Notes: generated by a model not told the origin, from the letters alone. A stretch of 16,436 bases of DNA from Verrucomicrobiota bacterium (GCA_003218935.1 QHPA01000346.1:1-16436); one strand, 5' to 3'. Positions 1 through 7,998 are shown, counted from the stretch's first letter. Program-made: numbers and translations.

Positions 1-772
1 GAGCCTGCCGGAGTCGGAGGTCATCACGGAGGCCATCGGCTTCGGGCGCAAGCAGGGTTGGAAGACGCTCGAGTTTCGGGGTGTCAGGCACCTCCCTGCC
101 GGGACGTCGCCCTCAGTTTCTTTCTACGGCCACATGCTGGAGCTGTCGAACCGCGAGGAACAAATCATGTCCCGCTTTGCCAGCAGCTTGCGACGGGCGG
201 TTAGAAAGGCCGAGGCTGCCAGATTGCGGGTTGAGATCTCGGACGCCATTGAGTCGGTGCGGATTTTTTACCTGCTCCACTGCAAGACCCGGCAAAAGCA
301 TGGATTGCCGCCGCAACCAATTTCGTTTTTCGACAACATTCACCGAAGTGTTTTATCCCGGAAGATGGGTTTTGTCGGCGTGGCGTACGACGGGGAAAAG
401 CCCGTCGCCGCTGCGATTTTCTTCCACCTCGGTAAGAGGGCCGTTTTCAAGTTTGGCGCTTCCGATCCGGCGTTCCTCCACGTGCGCCCCAACAACCTAC
501 TATTATGGGAGGCCATTCGTTGGTATGCCAGGAATGGCTTTGCCTCGCTCCAGTTCGGTCGGACATCGATGGGGAACGAGGGCCTTCGCCGCTTCAAGCT
601 TGGATTCGGAACCCGGGAATACAGGATCGATTATCTTAAATACGATTTTCGCAGGAATGATTTCGTGAGCGAACGAGACAATGCAATCGGTTGGTACAAT
701 TGGCTGTTTCGTCTTTTGCCGATCCCCTTGTCGCGGGTGATAGGTGCGGTGGCCTACGGGCACTGGGCATAA
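1..772 (+). CDS. FemAB/GNAT-like transferase (5'-truncated)
   Basis: The reading frame is open from base 2 and ends at TAA 770-772, so the N-terminal part lies outside the window; about 256 residues are visible. An internal ATG at 134 is not taken as the start, because the codons before it continue the same fold (an 'EAIGFGRKQGW' helix, then 'SFYGHMLEL'). The visible part resembles the second GNAT domain of FemAB / Acetyltransf_6 proteins: a basic helix 'SSLRRAVRKAEA', a 'TRQKHGLPPQP' segment, strands around 'VAAAIFFHLGKRAVFKFGASD', and a C-terminal 'GNEGLRRFKLGFG' motif. Family members transfer amino acids or acyl groups from tRNA or CoA donors to amines; FemAB-like proteins are also common in exopolysaccharide loci, including the PEP-CTERM/XrtA type. 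The acceptor here is unknown. A polysaccharide deacetylase follows 120 bases downstream, which suggests action on the same glycan. Confidence 0.8.
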   Translation, partial: SLPESEVITEAIGFGRKQGWKTLEFRGVRHLPAGTSPSVSFYGHMLELSNREEQIMSRFASSLRRAVRKAEAARLRVEISDAIESVRIFYLLHCKTRQKHGLPPQPISFFDNIHRSVLSRKMGFVGVAYDGEKPVAAAIFFHLGKRAVFKFGASDPAFLHVRPNNLLLWEAIRWYARNGFASLQFGRTSMGNEGLRRFKLGFGTREYRIDYLKYDFRRNDFVSERDNAIGWYNWLFRLLPIPLSRVIGAVAYGHWA

Positions 773-892
773 CGAGGTCGGGATGGTCACATCAAATTTA
801 AGCGGTTCATGATGATATTCGAGAACGCCAAGCGGACTTGACGGCGCAGCTACAAACCCACCAGCCTGGATATCGAAACAGTTGATCACAAA

Positions 893-3178
893 ATGTCCTT
901 CATTCGAGCTTACTACCAAATCAAACCTTTTCTGCCATGGCGCTTGCGCATGGCCCTGCGCCGATTTGTGGCGAAAGCAAAACTGAAAAGGTTCGGCGAT
1001 GTTTGGCCGATCAGTCAAAGCGCGGCTCCGCCACCGCCGGGTTGGCCAGGTTGGCCGGAGGGAAAGAAATTCGCCCTGGTTCTTACGCACGATGTTGAAG
1101 GTCAAAAAGGACTGGACAATTGCCGTCAGCTCGCGGAATTGGAAATGCGGTTGGGATTTCAATCCTCGTTTAATTTTATTCCTGAAGGAGAGTATTCGAC
1201 TCCCAGGGAGTTGCGCGATTTCCTCACCGCGCACGGATTTGAAGTTGGTGTGCACGATCTGAGGCACGACGGGAAGCTCTACAATTCCCACTCCGATTTT
1301 AGCAGGTGCGCCCGGCGGATTAATCACTATTTGAAGGAATGGAATGCGGTTGGGTTTCGATCAGGGTTAATGCACCATAATCTGGAGTGGCTTCAGGAGC
1401 TGGACGTGCTCTACGATGCCTCGACGTTCGACACCGACTTTTTCGAGCCTCAACCCGACGGCGTTGACACTATTTTTCCCTTCTGGGTCCCCGCGCCCGA
1501 TCTGGAACGCGGGGCGCGGGACGCAGAATCCGGAACCTCGACAAAGCCAGGCTACATCGAATTGCCCTACACACTACCCCAGGATTCGACTCTCTTTCTC
1601 CTGTTCAGGGAAAAGACTATCGAGACCTGGAAGAAGAAGCTGGACTGGGTCGCCGACCGCGGCGGGATGGCCTTGGTGAATGTCCATCCGGATTACCTTC
1701 GCTTTGAAGGTCAACCAGCGACTGCCCGAAACTTCCCCGCAGAGTATTATGAGCGATTTCTCCAGTACGCGCGCCAACGATACGGAGCCTCAATCTGGCA
1801 CGTGTTGCCGAAAGAAGTGGCGACGTTTGCACGGAACGCCTTCGACGGCGAGGCCCGGCGCAGTCTTCGAGCGGAATCGTCAGTTCTGGAGCCGCAACAG
1901 ACCTTGTTCGTTTCGACCTCCGGGCACCAGGAAGCTATTGACTCACACGAGGAGGACTCGCGGCGTCCTAAAATTGACGCCGGGAGCATCTCACAGCCTG
2001 CAACAATGACGGCTGTGAAGTCTGTCCTGATGATTGGTTACATGGAATATACCGGGGATGCTCGGGTGATCCGCGAAGCGGAGGCGGGTTTAGCTGGCGG
2101 ATTTGAGGTGGACGTCATCGGTCTTCGAGACGCGGTTATTCCAAATATTAAAGAATATCGGGGAGTTCGGCTGGTAAATGTTAATCAATTCCGGTATCAA
2201 GGTAGCGGACGATTCAGATACGTGCTGTCTTATCTGGAGTTTTTCATAAGGTGTTTGTTCAAAACCACCTTTCTTTGTCTCAGGAAGAGATATGTTGCCG
2301 TCCATGTGAACAACATGCCGGACTTTTTTGTCTTCTGCGCGCTTCTTCCAAAGTTGATGGGCGCAAAAGTGCTGCTGGATATCCATGATCCAATGGCGGA
2401 AACGTTCGCCTCCAAGTTCAAGAGCGGGAAAAAGAGTTTCTTTTATAAACTGCTGCTTTGGGAGGAACGCTTAAGCGCCGCGTTCGCGGACGGCATCATC
2501 ACGGTACACGACCCCGTTAAGGATCATATTCTGGTGAAGCATGGAATGCGGCCTGAATCGATCGAAGTGATTGCGAATTTCGCCGATGAGCAGCTCTTCC
2601 GCGTGCAGGAGAATTACGTGATTAATGGAGCGTTGCGGATGATCTTTCATGGATCTGTCCTTGAAAGATACGGTCTATCCAATCTGATGCTCGCCCTGTC
2701 CAAAGTCCGCAACCGCGACAGAATCTTCATGAAAATCATTGGCTCCGGTGACTTTAGCGGCAGGTTGAAGGAAATGATCTCCTCTCTTTCCCTGGGGGAC
2801 ATTGTGGAATTCGAGAATCGCTGTTACCCCCTGCGCCAGATTCCCCAACAGCTTTCAACTTTCAATCTTGGTTTGGTCCCGATGGAAATCTCGGAAATTA
2901 CGGAGTACATCCTCCCGCTGAAGTTGTTGGAATACATCTCCATGGGCATCCCGCCGGTCACGGTGCGCAATACTGCTATCGGCCATTATTTCAAGGAAGG
3001 AGATTGTTTCTTTTATAAACCTGAACAACCCGAAAGCTTATCGACGCTACTCGATTATCTGGTAGAACATCCGGACGTGTTGAAGGCGCACCGCGAGAAG
3101 ACCCTGGCCCTGAGGCCCAAATTCGTCTGGAGTACTCAGAAGGAAAAATACATCAGGTACCTGCGGGGACTATCGTGA
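893..3178 (+). CDS. Bifunctional polysaccharide deacetylase / glycosyltransferase fusion
   Basis: A single uninterrupted frame of 761 residues. Residues 1-320 form a NodB-like (carbohydrate esterase 4 type) deacetylase: THDVEG at 65-70 carries the catalytic/metal Asp pattern, H121 and H125 form the H-x3-H metal pair, GFRSG is at 154-158, a 'ELPY' strand at 223-226, and NVHPDY with the late His at 263-268. Residues 320-373 are a low-complexity, polar linker. Residues 374-761 form a GT-B glycosyltransferase (family 4 type): N-terminal Rossmann strand 'VLMIGYMEYTGDARV', inter-domain segment 'VIANFAD', and an E-x7-E-like region 'EYILPLKLLEYISMGIP' for nucleotide-sugar binding. The start fits homologues that begin with a short 'YYQIKPFLPWRLR' leader, although there is no clear ribosome site. 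M372 (2006) could be an internal start but has no Shine-Dalgarno, so one fused product is preferred. The GT half is AT-richer (23 G/C of 60 at 2221-2280) than the deacetylase half (38 of 60 at 1501-1560). Likely cytoplasmic face; sugar donor unknown. Confidence 0.88.
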   Translation: MSFIRAYYQIKPFLPWRLRMALRRFVAKAKLKRFGDVWPISQSAAPPPPGWPGWPEGKKFALVLTHDVEGQKGLDNCRQLAELEMRLGFQSSFNFIPEGEYSTPRELRDFLTAHGFEVGVHDLRHDGKLYNSHSDFSRCARRINHYLKEWNAVGFRSGLMHHNLEWLQELDVLYDASTFDTDFFEPQPDGVDTIFPFWVPAPDLERGARDAESGTSTKPGYIELPYTLPQDSTLFLLFREKTIETWKKKLDWVADRGGMALVNVHPDYLRFEGQPATARNFPAEYYERFLQYARQRYGASIWHVLPKEVATFARNAFDGEARRSLRAESSVLEPQQTLFVSTSGHQEAIDSHEEDSRRPKIDAGSISQPATMTAVKSVLMIGYMEYTGDARVIREAEAGLAGGFEVDVIGLRDAVIPNIKEYRGVRLVNVNQFRYQGSGRFRYVLSYLEFFIRCLFKTTFLCLRKRYVAVHVNNMPDFFVFCALLPKLMGAKVLLDIHDPMAETFASKFKSGKKSFFYKLLLWEERLSAAFADGIITVHDPVKDHILVKHGMRPESIEVIANFADEQLFRVQENYVINGALRMIFHGSVLERYGLSNLMLALSKVRNRDRIFMKIIGSGDFSGRLKEMISSLSLGDIVEFENRCYPLRQIPQQLSTFNLGLVPMEISEITEYILPLKLLEYISMGIPPVTVRNTAIGHYFKEGDCFFYKPEQPESLSTLLDYLVEHPDVLKAHREKTLALRPKFVWSTQKEKYIRYLRGLS

Positions 3179-3194
3179 CAGCCGGGAGCTCTCC

Positions 3195-3223
3195 TCAGGG
3201 AACGTCGTTCCGGTTCCCCCTGA
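3195..3223 (+). other. Hairpin after the fusion gene
   Basis: TCAGGGAAC (3195-3203) can pair with GTTCCCCCTGA (3213-3223) with a two-base C bulge and a nine-base loop. Inside it lies a perfect palindrome around one base, GGAACG-T-CGTTCC (3199-3211). It starts 17 bases after the stop of the preceding gene. There is no T-run after the stem, so a classical intrinsic terminator is not supported; it may be an mRNA processing or attenuation element, or a binding site, or chance. Confidence 0.3.
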
Positions 3224-3312
3224 ATTCTGTCGCAATTCACTCGGCTGCCTTGAAGATCCGCGCCGAACAGCAGGCCGCCAGGATTTGGTGCACAGACCAC
3301 CGCTTCACGACC

Positions 3313-3318
3313 AAAGGA
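3313..3318 (+). promoter_or_regulatory. Shine-Dalgarno that sets the aminotransferase start
   Basis: AAAGGA five bases before GTG 3324. This site decides for the GTG start over the TTG further upstream at 3285, since the encoded protein then begins MEFIDIKEQ, just as WbpE-type aminotransferases begin. Confidence 0.65.
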
Positions 3319-3323
3319 CTCAC

Positions 3324-4421
3324 GTGGAATTCATAGACATCAAGGAACAATACCGGCGCTACAAATCGGAAATCGATGAGCGTATTCAGCGTGTGCTGAC
3401 CCATGGACACTTCATTATGGGACCTGAGGTTGGCGAACTGGAGCAGGCGCTGGCGAAGTATGTCCGCGTGAAGCACTGTATCACCGTTTCCAGCGGCACG
3501 GCGAGCCTTGAGATCGCGCTGCGCGCCTTGGGTGTAGGTCCGGGGGACGAAGTCATCACCGTTCCTTTTACGTGGATCAGCTCGGCCGAGGTGGTTGGGT
3601 TGGTGGGAGCACGGCCCGTCTTTGTGGATATTGAACCAGCCACGTATAACATCAACGTGGATCGGATCGAGGCGGCCATCACGCCTCGCACGAAAGCGCT
3701 CCTTCCAATCAGTCTGTTCGGTCAGATGCCTGATTACAACCGAATCAACGAGATTGCCGCGAGGCACAACTTGCCCGTGATCGAGGATGCCGCCCAGAGT
3801 TTCGGTGCGACGCAAAACGGGAGTCGGAGTTGCGGCGCCACCGTCATCGGCAGCACGAGTTTCTTCCCGGCGAAGCCGCTCGGCTGCTATGGAGACGGCG
3901 GCGCATTGTTCACGAATGATGATAATCTCGCCGAGAAGATGAAACAGATCCGCACCCACGGTGGGCTCCAGCGCCATCACCATCCCATCCTCGGCACCAA
4001 CGGGCGGTTCGATACACTTCAAGCATCGGTCCTGTTGGCCAAATTGCCGCATTTTGCCTGGGAGGTGCAGGAGCGCGCGCGCATCGGAGCACATTACTCC
4101 AGCGCGTTGGGAGCGCGTTGTGTGGTTCCGTCCGTTGCACCCGGCAGGACACACGTGTATGCCCAGTACACTATCCGGGTTCCTGAGCGCGACAAGGTCG
4201 GCGAGCGACTCAAGGCGATGGGCGTTCCTACCGGTGTGTATTATCCCAAGTGCCTCCATGAGCAGCCTGTCTTTGCGGGCCTGGGGTATCGATGGGGTGA
4301 TTTTCCAGAATCCGAAAAAGCTTCACGGGAAGTCCTTAGTCTTCCCATGCACCCGTTCTTAACCCTGGAGGACCAGGAGAAAGTGATCAAGGCCATGAAC
4401 AGCGCACAGAACCGAAACTGA
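3324..4421 (+). CDS. wbpE: DegT/DnrJ/EryC1/StrS PLP aminotransferase, WbpE-like
   Basis: PLP-dependent sugar aminotransferase, 365 residues from GTG 3324, normal family length. Start chosen by the AAAGGA at 3313-3318 and by the N-terminus MEFIDIKEQY. Features: 'HFIMGPEVGELE' near 29-40, SSGTA (56-60) contacting the cofactor phosphate, EDAAQSFGA (154-162) for the pyridine ring, and the Schiff-base lysine K184 in FFPAKPLGCYGDGGA. WbpE transfers an amino group from glutamate to UDP-2-acetamido-2-deoxy-3-keto-glucuronate, giving the 3-amino sugar. The substrate is inferred mainly from the neighbour: 15 bases downstream begins a fused 3-dehydrogenase/N-acetyltransferase, which would supply the keto sugar and acetylate the product. 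Related 4-keto aminotransferases (PglE, ArnB types) share the same motifs, so family is sure but substrate is inferred. Confidence 0.9.
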   Translation: MEFIDIKEQYRRYKSEIDERIQRVLTHGHFIMGPEVGELEQALAKYVRVKHCITVSSGTASLEIALRALGVGPGDEVITVPFTWISSAEVVGLVGARPVFVDIEPATYNINVDRIEAAITPRTKALLPISLFGQMPDYNRINEIAARHNLPVIEDAAQSFGATQNGSRSCGATVIGSTSFFPAKPLGCYGDGGALFTNDDNLAEKMKQIRTHGGLQRHHHPILGTNGRFDTLQASVLLAKLPHFAWEVQERARIGAHYSSALGARCVVPSVAPGRTHVYAQYTIRVPERDKVGERLKAMGVPTGVYYPKCLHEQPVFAGLGYRWGDFPESEKASREVLSLPMHPFLTLEDQEKVIKAMNSAQNRN

Positions 4422-4436
4422 AGTTGAAGGGAAATT

Positions 4437-6104
4437 ATGATGCATCCAAGAATAGCCGTGTTGGGTTGTGGTTACTGGGGCAAGAATCTGGTTCGCAATT
4501 TTCATGAGCTGGGCGCCCTCGCGATGGTATGCGACCCGGCGGAAGCGGGGCGCGCAGCGGCCAGCCAATTCGCTCCGGGAGTTCGCGTGGGGGAGGATTT
4601 CGAAGATGCTCTGGCCGCGGAGGATATCACCGCCGTAGCGATCGCGGCCCCGGCAGCCATGCACTATTCGCTGGCCAAGGCAGCTCTGGAGGCAGGCAAA
4701 GACGTCTTCGTGGAGAAGCCGCTCTGCCCCAGCCTGAGTGAGGCGAACGAGCTGGTCGAACTCGCCGATCGGGTAGAACAGATCCTGATGGTGGGCCACC
4801 TGCTCCAGTATCATCCCTGTGTGTTGGCTCTGCGAGAGCGTCTGGTGCGAGGGGATTTGGGCAAGCTCCATTACATTATCTCCAACCGCCTGAATATGGG
4901 CAAAATTCGGCGTGAGGAAAACGCGCTTTGGAGTTTTGCCCCCCACGATATCTCCGTCATCCTTTCCCTGGCGGGCGACCAACTTCCGGAGCAGGTCCGT
5001 TGCACCGGCGGAAGTTACCTGAACTACGATGTGGCGGATACCACTCTCACCGCCATGCGCTTCGCCGGTGGAATCCGCGCGCATGTGTTTGTAACCTGGC
5101 TTAATCCCTTTAAGGAACAAAAGCTGACCGTCGTCGGCTCTTCGGGTATCGCGGTCTTTGATGACATGGAGCCCTGGGCGGGGAAACTCGTGATCTATCA
5201 CCAATACCTTACCTGGGCCAATGGCCAGATTCCGACCGCGAATAAAACGCAGGCTGAACCGGTGGTCGTGCCCGAGTCCGAACCGCTGAGGAACGAATGC
5301 CGGCACTTCATTGAATGCTGTTCCCAGCGGCGACGGCCGCGCACGGACGGGCGCGAAGGCCTGCGAGTACTCTCTGTTCTTCAGGCCGCGCAGGGCAGCC
5401 TCGACGCCGACGGCGAAGCCGTGGGTCCGTCTTCGATCGTTGACTCCTCCGACGAGTTTTACGCGCATCCCACGGCTGCCGTGGACGAGGGCGCTGTTAT
5501 CGGCAAGGGGACAAAGATCTGGCACTTCTGCCACATCATGAAAGGGGCCAGAATCGGGGAACGTTGCGTTTTGGGGCAAAACGTGAATGTGGATGGGGAA
5601 ACAGTCATTGGAAACAACGTCAAAATTCAGAACAATGTTTCAATTTATTCCGGTCTGTTGATTGAAGATGATGTTTTCCTCGGACCGTCCTGCGTGCTCA
5701 CCAATGTCACCAACCCGCGCTCTCAAATAACCCGGCATCATCTTTACGAGAGAACCGTCATCAAACGCGGCGCCACCATCGGTGCCAATGCAACGATTGT
5801 CTGTGGCGTGACCATCGGTCGCTACGCCTTTGTCGCCGCGGGTGCTGTGGTCACCAAAGACGTGCCCGATTACGCATTGGTTATGGGAAATCCAGCCCGA
5901 CAGAAAGGCTGGATCGGCCGGCATGGAAATACCTTGAAGCCCGGTCAAAAGGGCATCATGACGTGCGCAGAATCCGGCCTTCGTTACCAGGAGTCTCCCG
6001 ACGGGCAGCTTCGCTGCCTGGACTTGCATGAAGATCAGCCCTTGCCGCCCGATTTGAGCAAAGGCATCAGGAGCCATGACGATCTCCGCGGCAATCTTCG
6101 GTAA
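4437..6104 (+). CDS. WbpB/WlbA-like 3-dehydrogenase fused to WbpD/WlbB-like N-acetyltransferase
   Basis: 555 residues; GAAGGG (4426-4431) lies five bases before ATG 4437, with a second ATG at 4440. Residues 1-325 are a Gfo/Idh/MocA oxidoreductase: NAD-binding GCGYWG (10-15), EKP (93-95), and '[14 protein letters not shown]' followed by WSFAPHDIS (165-173), which is characteristic of WlbA/WbpB enzymes oxidising C3 of UDP-GlcNAcA. Residues 340-500 form a left-handed beta-helix acyltransferase with hexapeptide repeats ([47 protein letters not shown], 'MGNPAR' end), typical of WbpD/WlbB, which acetylate the 3-amino group using acetyl-CoA. A C-terminal tail (507-555) has two cysteines, C510 and C527, as in many WlbB tails. 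In Pseudomonas and Bordetella these are two separate proteins. Between the two catalytic steps sits the aminotransferase reaction encoded just upstream. Cytoplasmic. Confidence 0.92.
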   Translation: MMHPRIAVLGCGYWGKNLVRNFHELGALAMVCDPAEAGRAAASQFAPGVRVGEDFEDALAAEDITAVAIAAPAAMHYSLAKAALEAGKDVFVEKPLCPSLSEANELVELADRVEQILMVGHLLQYHPCVLALRERLVRGDLGKLHYIISNRLNMGKIRREENALWSFAPHDISVILSLAGDQLPEQVRCTGGSYLNYDVADTTLTAMRFAGGIRAHVFVTWLNPFKEQKLTVVGSSGIAVFDDMEPWAGKLVIYHQYLTWANGQIPTANKTQAEPVVVPESEPLRNECRHFIECCSQRRRPRTDGREGLRVLSVLQAAQGSLDADGEAVGPSSIVDSSDEFYAHPTAAVDEGAVIGKGTKIWHFCHIMKGARIGERCVLGQNVNVDGETVIGNNVKIQNNVSIYSGLLIEDDVFLGPSCVLTNVTNPRSQITRHHLYERTVIKRGATIGANATIVCGVTIGRYAFVAAGAVVTKDVPDYALVMGNPARQKGWIGRHGNTLKPGQKGIMTCAESGLRYQESPDGQLRCLDLHEDQPLPPDLSKGIRSHDDLRGNLR

Positions 6105-6183
6105 AGAGGCCTACGGCGTTGGCCAGCGACCTGATGAACGGCGCCACCCTCACGCCGTCTATCATAACCCCTCCCTCGCAATC

Positions 6184-7305
6184 ATGAACGTGACAATGAA
6201 ACTGCTCATGGTCGCAGGAGCGAGGCCCAATTTCATGAAAGTGGCGCCCCTCCTCAAGGCGGCAGAGGACTACAATTCCGCCCGTAACAATGGGGCACCA
6301 AATTTGGAATGCCGGCTTGTTCACACGGGACAGCATTACGACGCCCAAATGTCCTCCGTATTCTTCCGTGAGCTGGGGATTCCAGAGCCGGATATCAACC
6401 TCGAGGTGGGGTCGGAAACACATGCTATCCAGACCGCCAACGTGATGCTCAAATTCGAAACCGTTTGTACTGACTACAAACCGGATTGGGTAGGGGTGGT
6501 TGGGGATGTCAACTCCACCATGGCATGTACCCTGGTCGCTGCCAAGTGCGGTATCAGGGTGGCGCACGTCGAGGCCGGGTTGCGCAGTTTCGACCGCACC
6601 ATGCCGGAGGAAATCAACCGGATCGTCACCGATGCCGTGGCTGATTTGCTTCTTACTCCGTCATCCGATGCGGATGAAAATCTGAAAAAAGAAGGGATTC
6701 CAGCAGGCCGAATACGGTTGGTCGGCAACGTTATGATCGACTCTGTCATGGCCAACCTGCCCCAATCGCGGGAAAGCCTCATTCTGGGAACTCTGGGCGT
6801 CGCTGAAAAGAAGTTTGCTTATGTGACGCTCCACCGGCCATCGAACGTGGACAATCAGGCCAATTTGTCAGCCATCATGGCGGAATTGTGCAACTTGTCC
6901 AACACGCTCCCCGTCGTGTTTCCTATGCATCCCCGGACCCGGAAAATGCTGACCGCGTTTCACATCGATGGGGCCAGCAGTCCGCGATTCCAGATCATCG
7001 ATCCCGTAGGTTATCACGATTCTCTCTGTCTGGCTGAGAAGGCCAGGCTGGTTCTGACCGATTCCGGGGGTCTGCAGGAGGAGACCACGTTCTTTCAAAC
7101 GCCCTGTCTTACGTTGAGGCCGAACACCGAACGGCCCGTCACCATCACGCTTGGCAGTAATAGATTAACCGATCTAAACCGACTTCATTCCGACCTGGCC
7201 GAGGGATTGAATGCGACCTCCCGGAGGGGCAAGATTCCTCCCTTGTGGGATGGGCGAGCGGGAGAACGGTGCTTGACGGCCATGTTGGAAGCGTATGCGA
7301 GTTAG
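6184..7305 (+). CDS. wecB: Non-hydrolysing UDP-N-acetyl-hexosamine 2-epimerase (WecB/WbpI family)
   Basis: Epimerises C2 of a UDP-2-acetamido sugar through a 2-acetamidoglycal intermediate; cytoplasmic. From ATG 6184 it has 373 residues, the usual family length. Motifs: GARPNFMK (12-19), HTGQHYD (47-53), GDVNST (108-112), HVEAGLRSFDR (128-138), MPEEINR (140-146), TLHRPSN (215-221), MHPRTRK (248-254), TDSGGLQEE (292-300), RPNTERP (312-318). Starts at 6184 or 6196 both give the conserved N-terminus, neither with a clear ribosome site; the frame also runs back to ATG 6076, which overlaps the previous gene and has AGGAG only two bases before it, but those 36 extra residues look unlike the family. 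In this context it could act as WbpI on UDP-GlcNAc(3NAc)A to give the manno-configured sugar; it could equally make UDP-ManNAc. The GDVNST variant does not settle this. Confidence 0.9.
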   Translation: MNVTMKLLMVAGARPNFMKVAPLLKAAEDYNSARNNGAPNLECRLVHTGQHYDAQMSSVFFRELGIPEPDINLEVGSETHAIQTANVMLKFETVCTDYKPDWVGVVGDVNSTMACTLVAAKCGIRVAHVEAGLRSFDRTMPEEINRIVTDAVADLLLTPSSDADENLKKEGIPAGRIRLVGNVMIDSVMANLPQSRESLILGTLGVAEKKFAYVTLHRPSNVDNQANLSAIMAELCNLSNTLPVVFPMHPRTRKMLTAFHIDGASSPRFQIIDPVGYHDSLCLAEKARLVLTDSGGLQEETTFFQTPCLTLRPNTERPVTITLGSNRLTDLNRLHSDLAEGLNATSRRGKIPPLWDGRAGERCLTAMLEAYAS

Positions 7306-7966
7306 CTTGGAGCGAATGGACCACGTGGCCATCCAGTTTAAACCCAGACGTGCTCTGATCCTGGCACCGCACACAGACGACGGTGAATTTGGCTGTGGGG
7401 GAAGCATCGCGCGATTTTTGGAGGACGGGACCGAAGTTTTCTATGTGGCATTCTCGATTTGTGAAGAATCTGTTCCTGAAGGTTTCAAAAAGGACGCGCT
7501 GGCCGACGAAGTGCGGCAGGCGACGAGTACCCTTGGAATTCCGCCAAAGAATCTCATCATCCGGTCCTACCCGGTCCGGCGCTTTCCGGATCACCGCCAG
7601 GAAGTCCTGGAGGACCTCGTTCGCATCCGGGCTGAGGTCAGTCCCGACCTTGTGTTTCTTCCGTGCTCTCATGACATCCATCAAGACCATCAGGTCATAG
7701 CCGCGGAGGGGCTGCGCGCGTTTAAGACCGCGACCCTCCTGGGTTACGAGGTGCCGTGGAATAACCTGACCATGAACTTTTCGACGTTGGTTGTGATAAA
7801 CGAGGGTCACCTTGAGAAAAAGCTTGCCGCTTTGGCGTGCTACAAGACACAAGGACACCGCTACTACGCCAAGGAGGGAATGATCCGTAGTCTGGCGCAA
7901 AGCCGCGGCCTGTTGGTCTGGCAAAAGTATGCCGAGGCCTTCCAACTTATCCGGCTGGTCGTTTGA
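7295..7966 (+). CDS. PIG-L/LmbE family deacetylase
   Basis: 223 residues from ATG 7295, overlapping the epimerase end by 11 bases, with GGAAG at 7287-7291. An ATG at 7316, after GGAG 7309-7312, would remove seven residues and is a fair alternative. Zinc-site motifs of the family are present: APHTDD (24-29, usual form AHPDDE) and H129-x-D131-H132 in CSHDIHQDH. PIG-L/LmbE enzymes remove N-acetyl groups from GlcNAc attached to lipids, inositol or cysteine conjugates, or from sugar nucleotides and lipid-linked sugars in glycan pathways. The tight overlap implies translational coupling with the sugar-nucleotide genes, so a soluble or lipid-linked sugar of this pathway is the likely substrate. No signal peptide; cytoplasmic. 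The family call is firm and the substrate is not known. Confidence 0.88.
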   Translation: MRVSLERMDHVAIQFKPRRALILAPHTDDGEFGCGGSIARFLEDGTEVFYVAFSICEESVPEGFKKDALADEVRQATSTLGIPPKNLIIRSYPVRRFPDHRQEVLEDLVRIRAEVSPDLVFLPCSHDIHQDHQVIAAEGLRAFKTATLLGYEVPWNNLTMNFSTLVVINEGHLEKKLAALACYKTQGHRYYAKEGMIRSLAQSRGLLVWQKYAEAFQLIRLVV

Positions 7967-7998
7967 GTCGAAAGATAGAATGGCCCGATTCCCCAGGT

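Noticed and set aside
81..668. Plus-strand 195-codon frame in the first gene
   Set aside because: It is out of frame with the FemAB-like coding sequence; Arg/Ser/Pro-rich composition typical of a frame shadow.
503..1327. Minus-strand 274-codon frame spanning the gap between the first two genes
   Set aside because: It overlaps conserved coding parts of both neighbours on the other strand, and its product has no recognisable motif.
2436..3020. 15-base direct repeat GTTTCTTTTATAAAC at 2436-2450 and 3006-3020
   Set aside because: Both copies are in the same codon phase and encode FFYK within a glycosyltransferase domain; most likely coincidence.
3237..5579. Long minus-strand open frames (340 and 406 codons) opposite the aminotransferase and the fusion oxidoreductase
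   Set aside because: They lie antisense to genes with clear family motifs, show no domain signatures and are expected from GC-rich codon use.
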